A stretch of DNA of 11,638 nt from contig CATJRT010000150.1 of assembly GCA_949742895.1 (NCBI GenBank), forward strand, positions 1 through 11,638. Reading direction: 5' to 3'. The notes under the pieces were generated by a model. The model was not told where the DNA came from. It saw nothing but the letters and a program-made list of their open reading frames with translations, and ran no database searches. Shown here piece after piece: positions 6,590 to 11,638 of the stretch; the stretch's first letter is position 1, and every line of letters begins with the position of its first letter. This DNA is from an uncultured Eubacteriales bacterium (lineage in GTDB: Bacteria; Bacillota_A; Clostridia; Oscillospirales; Oscillospiraceae). The position numbers were made by a program, and so were the translations under genes.

Positions 6590-7954
6590 ATGTCGGCCCA
6601 TGAAAAATTTAACTTTCAGACTTTGGATGGGGTAACGGCGAAGGCTTCCGAGCTGGGAGTGGATTTGGCCTTTTCCGATGACCTCTCACCCCTGTTCCAG
6701 CCAAAACAGGTGGGCGGCCGGACAGCCCCCAACTCCATGGCGGTACTGCCCATGGAAGGCTGCGACTCCAACCCGGACGGATCCCCCAGCGAACTGGTGG
6801 AACGCCGGTACCTCCGCTTTGCGGGCGGCGGCGCAGGTCTGCTTTGGTGGGAAGCCTGTGCCGTGGTGCCGGAAGGCCGGGCCAACGAACTGCAAATGAT
6901 GCTCACCGCCAGCAACCGCAGCCAGTTTGCCCGCCTGCTGGAAAAAACAAACGCTGAAGCCGCAAATCGGAATGGCGGCGGCCACAGGCCGGTGAACATC
7001 CTCCAGCTGACCCATTCCGGACGGTATAGCCGCCCGGAGGGGCACATCGCCCGTCCCCTGGTTCCCCAGCACGATCCCATCCTGGATAAGGCCGGGAATG
7101 AGATCATTGTGACCGATGAGTATCTGGACGCGCTGACCGAGCGGTATGTCCAGAGCGCCCTGCTGGCCAAAGAGGTAGGCTTTGACGGCGTGGATATCAA
7201 GAGCTGCCACCGCTATCTGCTCAGCGAGCTGCTGGCCAGCCATACCCGGGAGGGCAAATACGGCGGCAGCTTTGAAAACCGCTCCCGCTTTTTGCGCCAA
7301 ACCATCCAGGCCGTCCGAGAGGCGGTGGGCGAGGACTTCATCATCGCCAGCCGGTTCAACGTGTTTGATGCCCACCCCTATCCCTACGGCTTCGGCTGTG
7401 ACCGGGAGGATATGTGGAAGTTCGACCCCACCGAACCAGTGGCCCTTGTGAAGATGATGGTGGAGGAAGGTGTCAACCTGCTGTCTAATTCCGGCGGGAA
7501 TCCTTACTACATCTCCCCCCAGGTCACTCGGCCCTTCGACAAGTCCAGCTACGGCATCCCTACGCCGGAGGAACACCCGCTGGAAAGCATGGCCCGGCTG
7601 TTCTATTTTACCCGCACCGTCCAGCAGGCGGCGGGCAATGTGCCTGTTGTCGGCAACGGTTATACCTGGCTGCGGCAGTTCCTGCCCTACGCCGGGGCCG
7701 CCAATCTCAAAAGTGGGAGCTGCGCCTTTGTCGGCCTGGGCCGTTCCAGCTTTGCCTATCCGGATGCGCCCCATGACTTGATGACCAAAGGCCACATGGA
7801 ACCGGGCAAATGCTGCGTCACCTGCTCCTTGTGTACCCAGATCATGCGGGATCATGGCCGCACCGGCTGCGTCGTGCGGGACGGTCAGCTTTACGCGCCG
7901 CTGTATAAGGAGACGCACCAGGAAGCCGTGCGGCGCGAGGGCCGCGCGGAATAA
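6590..7954 (+). CDS. NADH:flavin oxidoreductase, Old Yellow Enzyme type, with Fe-S cysteines
   Basis: The 454-residue product is an FMN-binding TIM-barrel ene-reductase-like enzyme related to the N-terminal part of 2,4-dienoyl-CoA reductase and 2-enoate reductase. Landmarks are LQLTHSGRYS (138-147), FDGVDIKSCHRYLLSELL (198-215) and KYGGSFENRSRF (223-234). Near the C-terminus, C409-x2-C412-x2-C415-x11-C427 resembles the [4Fe-4S] site of dienoyl-CoA reductases. The C-terminal FAD/NAD(P)H domain of those roughly 660-residue enzymes is absent, so electrons must come from a partner or directly from a nicotinamide. The usual IHxxH active-site pair reads IKSCH here, with Lys204 in place of the first His. 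I chose the ATG at 6590, preceded by AAAGGGTGA, over an in-frame TTG at 6569. It is the first gene of the second operon. The substrate is unknown, probably an activated C=C or an aromatic/cyclic ring compound. Confidence 0.9.
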   Translation: MSAHEKFNFQTLDGVTAKASELGVDLAFSDDLSPLFQPKQVGGRTAPNSMAVLPMEGCDSNPDGSPSELVERRYLRFAGGGAGLLWWEACAVVPEGRANELQMMLTASNRSQFARLLEKTNAEAANRNGGGHRPVNILQLTHSGRYSRPEGHIARPLVPQHDPILDKAGNEIIVTDEYLDALTERYVQSALLAKEVGFDGVDIKSCHRYLLSELLASHTREGKYGGSFENRSRFLRQTIQAVREAVGEDFIIASRFNVFDAHPYPYGFGCDREDMWKFDPTEPVALVKMMVEEGVNLLSNSGGNPYYISPQVTRPFDKSSYGIPTPEEHPLESMARLFYFTRTVQQAAGNVPVVGNGYTWLRQFLPYAGAANLKSGSCAFVGLGRSSFAYPDAPHDLMTKGHMEPGKCCVTCSLCTQIMRDHGRTGCVVRDGQLYAPLYKETHQEAVRREGRAE

Positions 7955-7980
7955 ACATTGACTTTTAGGAGGAATGCTGC

Positions 7981-8748
7981 ATGAAACAGACCGCAATTGT
8001 CACCGGCGGCAGCCGGGGTATCGGCTTTGCCATCGCAAAGCAGCTGGGCCAGGACGGCTTTAACATTGTTATCCTGGATATGAACGACCAGTCCGCCTAT
8101 CAGGATAATCTGGATCAGCTCACTGCCCAGGGCACAGAATATCTCTATGTCAAGGGAAATATCTGCGACGCCGCCGACCGCCAGCGTCTGATCGACGAAA
8201 CGGTGGAGCGCTTTGGCGGCATCCATGTGCTGGTCAATAACGCCGGGATCGCCCCGAGGGTCCGGGCTGACCTGCTGGAGATGAGCGAGGAGAGCTTTGA
8301 CCGGGTGCTGGGCGTCAACACCAAAGGGAATATGTTTATAACCCAGGCGGTGGCCAAGCAGATGCTGAAGCAGGAACCCGTGGGAAAAAAGCGGGGGACG
8401 ATTGTAAACATCTCATCCTGTTCGGCGGAGGTTTCCTCCATCAGCCGGGGGGAGTACTGCGTGTCCAAAGCCGGCGTGTCCATGCTGACCACGCTGTACG
8501 CCGACCGTTTGGCCCCGGAGGGTATCCTGGTTCATGAGGTGCGCCCCGGCGTTATCGCCACCGATATGACCAGCACAGTACAGGAAAAATACGATAAAAT
8601 GTTTGCGGACGGTGTGTTCCCCATTGCCCGCTGGGGCACCCCCGAGGATATTGCCGGGGCCGTTTCCGCGTTTTGCAGTGATAAATTTACCTATACCACC
8701 GGCAACTATGTGGACGTGGACGGCGGCTTCCACATCAAGAGGCTGTAA
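7981..8748 (+). CDS. Short-chain dehydrogenase/reductase, 3-ketoacyl-ACP-reductase-like
   Basis: The 255-residue product is a classical Rossmann-fold SDR that interconverts an alcohol and a ketone with NAD(P)(H). The cofactor motif is TGGSRGIG (8-15), followed by NNAG (86-89). The catalytic set is N113, S146, Y159 and K163 in EYCVSK, and the C-terminus carries VDGG. The pattern RGEYC-SKAG with EVRPGVI-TDMT matches the 3-ketoacyl-ACP-reductase-like subgroup that usually serves sugar or cyclic-alcohol catabolism rather than fatty acid synthesis. Arg12 in the glycine motif could favour NADP, but this is not decisive. AGGAGG lies eight bases upstream of the ATG (7967-7972). The gene follows the flavin oxidoreductase by 26 bases and ends two bases before the FAD protein start, so it is within one operon. 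It probably oxidises or reduces a hydroxyl group on a pathway intermediate. Confidence 0.92.
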   Translation: MKQTAIVTGGSRGIGFAIAKQLGQDGFNIVILDMNDQSAYQDNLDQLTAQGTEYLYVKGNICDAADRQRLIDETVERFGGIHVLVNNAGIAPRVRADLLEMSEESFDRVLGVNTKGNMFITQAVAKQMLKQEPVGKKRGTIVNISSCSAEVSSISRGEYCVSKAGVSMLTTLYADRLAPEGILVHEVRPGVIATDMTSTVQEKYDKMFADGVFPIARWGTPEDIAGAVSAFCSDKFTYTTGNYVDVDGGFHIKRL

Positions 8749-8750
8749 CC

Positions 8751-10697
8751 ATGGGCGAGTGCGTGAATGGCATTCCCGTCATCACCTGTAATACCGCCGT
8801 AGTAGGGACCGGCGCGGCGGGATTCAACGCTGCGGACCGGCTGTACCAATACGGGCAGACAGACGTGGTGATGGTGACCGAAGGCGTCAACATGGGCACC
8901 AGCCGGAACACGGGCAGCGACAAGCAGACCTACTATAAGCTGACCCTCTCTGGCGATGGGCCGGACAGCGTGCGGGAAATGGCCCAGACCCTGTTTGACG
9001 GCCAGTGCGTGGATGGTGACCTGGCCCTGTGCGAGGCCGCCCTGTCCACCCAGAGCTTTCTGCGCCTGGTGGAGCTGGGCGTCCCCTTCCCCCGGAACCG
9101 CTACGGGGAATTTGTGGGCTACAAAACAGACCATGATCCCCGGTGCCGTGCCACCAGCGTGGGCCCTTATACCAGCAAGCTGATGACCGAGGCATTGGAA
9201 AGGTCAGTCCGGGCCAAGGGAATTCCCATCCTGGACGGCCTGCTGGTCATCGACATTCTCTCCGATGGGGAGAGGGCTTATGGCCTGCTCTGTCTGGATC
9301 TGCGTCATGTGGATGACACTGAGAAGCGTTTTGCGGCGATCTGCTGCCGGAACGTCATATGGGCCACCGGCGGCCCGGCAGGTATGTATGCCGACAGCGC
9401 CTATCCCCTGGGGCATACCGGCTCCACCGGCGCGGCATTTGCCGCAGGTGCCAGGGGGAAAAACCTCACCGAATGGCAGTTTGGGCTGGCCTCTATCCGT
9501 CCCCGGTGGAATGTGTCCGGCACCTATATGCAGGTGCTCCCCCGGTTCGTCTCCACCGATCCTGACGGGGGGGACGAGCGGGAGTTCCTGTACGACTTCT
9601 TTTCCGATGAGGGCGAACTGCTGAGCAAAGTGTTTTTGAAGGGCTACCAGTGGCCCTTTGATGTGCGGAAGGTGGCGGACGGCAGTTCCGTCATCGACAT
9701 CCTGGTGTATTTGGAGCAAAAAAAGGGCCGCCGGGTTTTCCTGGATTTTCGGACGAATCCCGGCGGCGGGGAGATTCCGTTTCACAAACTGACCAGCGAA
9801 GCGCGTGAATATTTGGACAAGGCCGGTGCCTGCTTCGGCACCCCATTGGAGCGGTTGCTGCATATGAATGCCCCCGCCGTGGATTTTTACCGGGAGAGAG
9901 GCGTGGATCTGTCCAGTGAAATGCTGGAGATCGCCTTGTGTGCCCAGCACAATAACGGCGGCTTGTCCATCGACTGCTGGTGGCAGACCAATGTGGCAGG
10001 GCTTTTCGCGGCGGGCGAAGTGGCGGCCAGCCACGGCGTGTACCGTCCGGGCGGAAGTGCCCTGAACGCGGGACAGGTGGGCTCTACCCGGGCGGCCCAG
10101 TACATCGCCGCCCGCTGTACCGGCGCACCAGATGAGGACGCATTCCACAGGCTGCTGGCTTCTGCGCTGGAGCAGGCCCAAGCCATGTGTCAGGCGGTGT
10201 ATGCGCCGGAAGATCCGTCCACCGTGGGACAACTGCTCAAGGAGGCCACCACGGCTATGAGTCGGCTGGGCGGGGCGATCCGCAGCGAGGCCGGCCTGCG
10301 GGAGCTGCTGGGGCGAATTGACACGCTTCGGGCGGAGTTTTCCAATGTGGTGAGAATTCAGCGCCCCAGTGAGTTGGGCAAGGTGTTCCGCCTGCGGGAT
10401 ACCCTGTTGTCACAGCGGGTCTATGCCGGGTCTATGCTGGATTACATCACCTGCGGCGGCAAAAGCCGGGGGAGTGCGCTGTATACCGATCCGGCCGGGA
10501 AACATCCTTTGCCCGAATTGCCGGAGGAATTTCCCTTCACCTTGGATGATGGCACAGAAGGTGCGGCTCTGCAAGAGGCGGTTTGGGCGGATGCTACCTG
10601 CCGGTTTGAGTGGCGCATTGCCCGTCCCATCCCGGAGGAGGATGATTTCTTTGAAAATGTGTGGCGCTCCTACCGGGAAGATCAAAACATCAGATAG
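8751..10697 (+). CDS. FAD-dependent oxidoreductase, fumarate reductase/succinate dehydrogenase flavoprotein-like
   Basis: The 648-residue product has the FAD-binding motif VVGTGAAGFNAA (17-28, GxGxxG) and a second FAD contact region QHNNGGLSIDCWWQTNVAGLF-AAGEVA (about 399-425). This is followed by GGSALNAGQVGSTRAA (434-449), typical of SdhA/FrdA, L-aspartate oxidase and urocanate-reductase-type flavoproteins. The last 150 residues form the usual helical C-terminal domain. No signal peptide, no FMN-attachment domain and no obvious cytochrome or Fe-S subunit gene are nearby, so it is predicted cytoplasmic. It may couple dehydrogenation or reduction of a C-C bond to another carrier, perhaps the Fe-S-bearing flavin oxidoreductase two genes upstream. 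It starts two bases after the SDR stop with a weak ribosome binding site (AGAGG), indicating coupled translation. The substrate is not predictable. The next gene overlaps its end. Confidence 0.88.
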   Translation: MGECVNGIPVITCNTAVVGTGAAGFNAADRLYQYGQTDVVMVTEGVNMGTSRNTGSDKQTYYKLTLSGDGPDSVREMAQTLFDGQCVDGDLALCEAALSTQSFLRLVELGVPFPRNRYGEFVGYKTDHDPRCRATSVGPYTSKLMTEALERSVRAKGIPILDGLLVIDILSDGERAYGLLCLDLRHVDDTEKRFAAICCRNVIWATGGPAGMYADSAYPLGHTGSTGAAFAAGARGKNLTEWQFGLASIRPRWNVSGTYMQVLPRFVSTDPDGGDEREFLYDFFSDEGELLSKVFLKGYQWPFDVRKVADGSSVIDILVYLEQKKGRRVFLDFRTNPGGGEIPFHKLTSEAREYLDKAGACFGTPLERLLHMNAPAVDFYRERGVDLSSEMLEIALCAQHNNGGLSIDCWWQTNVAGLFAAGEVAASHGVYRPGGSALNAGQVGSTRAAQYIAARCTGAPDEDAFHRLLASALEQAQAMCQAVYAPEDPSTVGQLLKEATTAMSRLGGAIRSEAGLRELLGRIDTLRAEFSNVVRIQRPSELGKVFRLRDTLLSQRVYAGSMLDYITCGGKSRGSALYTDPAGKHPLPELPEEFPFTLDDGTEGAALQEAVWADATCRFEWRIARPIPEEDDFFENVWRSYREDQNIR

Positions 10698-11148
10698 CAT
10701 CTGTCCGTTTCGGCTGCATGGCTCCATCGGGCTCGTACTGGGGGTGTTGGGCAGCGCCCTCGGCACGGCGCTGATGCGGCACGGTAATTATGGGTTGTCC
10801 TCGTTTTACGCCGTTTCATTGGCACTGTATCGTGCCAGCATGGTGCTGAGCATGGGGGCGTGGAATACGATTTATCAAACGGCCTTGATCCTGTCTTTGA
10901 TGCTCTGCCTGCGCCGTGCCCGCTGGGGTTACTTGGTTTCCTTTGCCGTCGCCGTTGGATCCAGCCTGCTGATTGATCAGCTGAGCGCCCTAACTGCCCG
11001 ACTGCCGGACATTCTGTGCGTTCGGGTGTGCTGCTTTCTCAGCGGACTGCTGATTTTAAGCGTTGGAATCAGTTTGCTGGCTACCTGCAAGCTGCCTGTA
11101 ATGCCTATGAACCTGTTTGTACGGGAAATGGCTGAGGCATTGCACTGA
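10657..11148 (+). CDS. YczE/YitT-like integral membrane protein, cut short by an in-frame TGA
   Basis: Reading from ATG 10657 gives 163 residues with about five hydrophobic segments, for example 22-41, 70-86 and 118-142. The pattern (GSIGLVLGVLGSALGTALM, then YGLSSFYAVSLAL, and PVMPMNLFVREMAEALH at the end) matches the YczE/YyaS/YitT-like family of roughly 210-220-residue membrane proteins of unknown function. The frame ends at TGA 11146-11148, but the family's remaining C-terminal part continues immediately after it in the same frame (see 11149-11334). An alternative in-frame ATG at 10642 abuts GGAGGAGG (10634-10641), and the ATG at 10657 lies 15 bases beyond it, so the start is uncertain. 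The gene overlaps the FAD protein end by about 40 bases in another frame and is the last gene of the operon. A transport or efflux role is possible but not shown. The gene may be a recent pseudogene. Confidence 0.75.
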   Translation: MCGAPTGKIKTSDSICPFRLHGSIGLVLGVLGSALGTALMRHGNYGLSSFYAVSLALYRASMVLSMGAWNTIYQTALILSLMLCLRRARWGYLVSFAVAVGSSLLIDQLSALTARLPDILCVRVCCFLSGLLILSVGISLLATCKLPVMPMNLFVREMAEALH

Positions 11149-11334
11149 CCTTTTGGCCGTTTCAAACTTTTATTTGATCTCACCTGCTTAACATTTAGTA
11201 CCGCTGTTGGGCTTATATTCACCGGCACAACGCCCGGCGTTGGTTGGGGCACTCTGATTTCTGTCCTCGCTGTCGGGCCATTGACCAACGTTTTCATTTC
11301 CATTCAACGCAGATTCGTCGAGTTTTTCGTGTAA
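11149..11334 (+). pseudogene. In-frame continuation of the membrane protein after the TGA stop
   Basis: Directly after the TGA, 61 sense codons run to TAA 11332-11334 in the same frame, beginning PFGRFKLLFDLTCLTF and including GVGWGTLISVLAVGPL. This fits the C-terminal end of YczE-like proteins, where PFG-R-K-FDL follows the RE-A segment and two more membrane helices close the fold. With the upstream part it makes about 225 residues, the normal family length. A single base change (TGG to TGA, or CGA to TGA) would explain it. Readthrough or a sequencing error are the alternatives. No convincing selenocysteine hairpin is seen just downstream. Confidence 0.8.
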
Positions 11335-11395
11335 CCGGCTCCGAATCGAAATGGTGTTTTAATTGTCCTAATTCGTCTTGTTCATATATACCCCG

Positions 11396-11429
11396 CCATC
11401 TGACGGAGAGGACGGCCTCCGTCAGGTGG
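11396..11429. repeat. Inverted repeat with 13-bp arms
   Basis: CCATCTGACGGAG (11396-11408) and CTCCGTCAGGTGG (11417-11429) pair with one G-T wobble around an eight-base loop. No U tract follows on the plus strand, so it is not a standard terminator. It may be an element-end structure or a processing site. Confidence 0.6.
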
Positions 11430-11449
11430 TGGGTGGGGCATTCGTGTCC

Positions 11450-11472
11450 TGACCCACAACTTGACCCACAAC
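11450..11472. repeat. Two tandem 11-bp direct repeats TGACCCACAAC
   Basis: TGACCCACAAC occurs at 11450-11460 and again at 11462-11472, a 12-base period. On the minus strand this is GTTGTGGGTCA twice. Short direct repeats about 110-130 bases inside a tRNA attachment site are where tyrosine integrases commonly have arm-type binding sites, so that role is inferred. Confidence 0.7.
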
Positions 11473-11485
11473 AGGAAACGAGCGG

Positions 11486-11527
11486 GCGGAGGCAATGGAG
11501 CGGAAAGCACGATTGTCTCCGCTTTTT
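11486..11527 (+). terminator. Rho-independent terminator of the redox operon (plus strand)
   Basis: An 11-bp stem (GCGGAGGCAAT at 11486-11496 with ATTGTCTCCGC at 11512-11522, one G-U pair) closes a 15-base loop and is followed directly by TTTTT (11523-11527). It lies about 150 bases beyond the end of the membrane-protein frame and would end transcription before the tRNA fragment. Confidence 0.75.
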
Positions 11528-11535
11528 CGGAACAA

Positions 11536-11567
11536 AAACGCCCCCAAAGCGCCGGATGGAGGCGTTT
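11536..11567 (-). terminator. Minus-strand terminator hairpin
   Basis: AAACGCCCCC (11536-11545) pairs with GGAGGCGTTT (11558-11567) with one mismatch around a 12-base loop. On the minus strand the stem ends GGCGTTTTTGTT, a U-rich tail. It would stop transcription coming from the right of the window and sits back-to-back with the plus-strand terminator. Confidence 0.6.
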
Positions 11568-11584
11568 CGAGGGTGGGCAATCAG

Positions 11585-11629
11585 TTGGTAAGGATGAGGT
11601 CTCCAGTTCAAATCTGGATAGCAGCTCCA
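11585..11629 (+). tRNA. 3' half of a tRNA-Thr(GGU) gene, probable attR site
   Basis: From the anticodon loop onward the sequence is tRNA-like. It has TT-GGT-AA (11585-11591, anticodon GGT for Thr), the 3' anticodon stem and variable loop, and a perfect T arm TCCAG-TTCAAAT-CTGGA (11602-11618). The acceptor 3' strand TAGCAGC and discriminator T follow, then encoded CCA (11627-11629). The bases before 11585 do not form a 5' acceptor strand (GCTGCTA expected), a D arm or a matching anticodon stem, so the 5' half is missing. A displaced 3' half like this is left when an element integrates into a tRNA gene and brings its own copy to rebuild the intact gene at the other end. By that geometry the element lies to the left. 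It is not a functional tRNA as seen here. Confidence 0.75.
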
Positions 11630-11638
11630 AGAAACTCC

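Noticed and set aside
6686..7996. 436-codon minus-strand frame opposite the flavin oxidoreductase
   Set aside because: Antisense shadow of a gene with clear catalytic motifs on the plus strand.
9204..10232. 342-codon minus-strand frame opposite the FAD protein
   Set aside because: No domain recognised; the plus-strand protein has FAD motifs throughout this region.
11146..11190. Selenocysteine insertion at the TGA of the membrane-protein gene
   Set aside because: No stable bSECIS-like hairpin is apparent just downstream, and the family is not a known selenoprotein family. TGA-as-tryptophan coding is also unlikely because other genes here end in TGA and use TGG for Trp.
11244..11638. Short frames on both strands at the right edge, including a minus-strand one starting MELLSRFELETSSLPT
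   Set aside because: That peptide is the antisense translation of the tRNA-Thr 3' half, a common mis-annotation; the others cross terminators and repeats.
1..11638. CRISPR array or rRNA gene
   Set aside because: No regularly spaced repeats of CRISPR type and no rRNA-like sequence were seen.

Overview
The window looks like chromosomal accessory DNA from a GC-rich member of the Clostridia, most likely a gut Oscillospiraceae-type bacterium. The basis is strong AGGAGG-type ribosome binding sites, a Firmicutes-style lipoprotein, a DUF6076-like protein, and a TAXI-type TRAP transporter of the fused-permease kind. Genus assignment is inference only.

Layout, left to right. (1) Bases 1-241 are a leader carrying a good sigma-70 promoter for a DUF6076-like zinc-finger protein (242-997). 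(2) Bases 998-1643 hold no intact gene. They contain a decayed minus-strand tyrosine recombinase (integrase) fragment with a frameshift and a stop, a perfect 16-bp inverted repeat with a TTGCGCAA core in each arm, and a promoter plus structured 5' leader for the next operon. (3) Bases 1644-5574 are a tight three-gene plus-strand operon: a TAXI-family TRAP substrate-binding lipoprotein, the fused TRAP permease, and an ACMSD-like amidohydrolase. It ends at a hairpin (5594-5630) shared with the convergent regulator. (4) An AraC-family regulator (5650-6510, minus) is divergent from a second operon. (5) Bases 6590-11334 form that plus-strand operon: an Old Yellow Enzyme-type flavin oxidoreductase with Fe-S cysteines, a short-chain dehydrogenase, a fumarate-reductase-like FAD protein, and a YczE/YitT-like membrane protein whose frame is broken by a single in-frame TGA. 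(6) The right edge (11335-11638) has a hairpin, tandem 11-bp repeats, a plus-strand terminator, a minus-strand terminator and the 3' half of a tRNA-Thr(GGU) gene without its 5' half. This is the expected look of the right attachment junction of an element integrated into a tRNA gene, with the element lying to the left.

How the genes may work together (inference). The TRAP system would import a small organic acid. The amidohydrolase (decarboxylase, hydratase or hydrolase), the ene-reductase-like enzyme, the SDR and the FAD-dependent dehydrogenase/reductase would then process a cyclic or unsaturated carboxylate anaerobically. The AraC protein between the operons would sense substrate. I cannot name the substrate, and I do not recognise this exact gene set as a characterised pathway.
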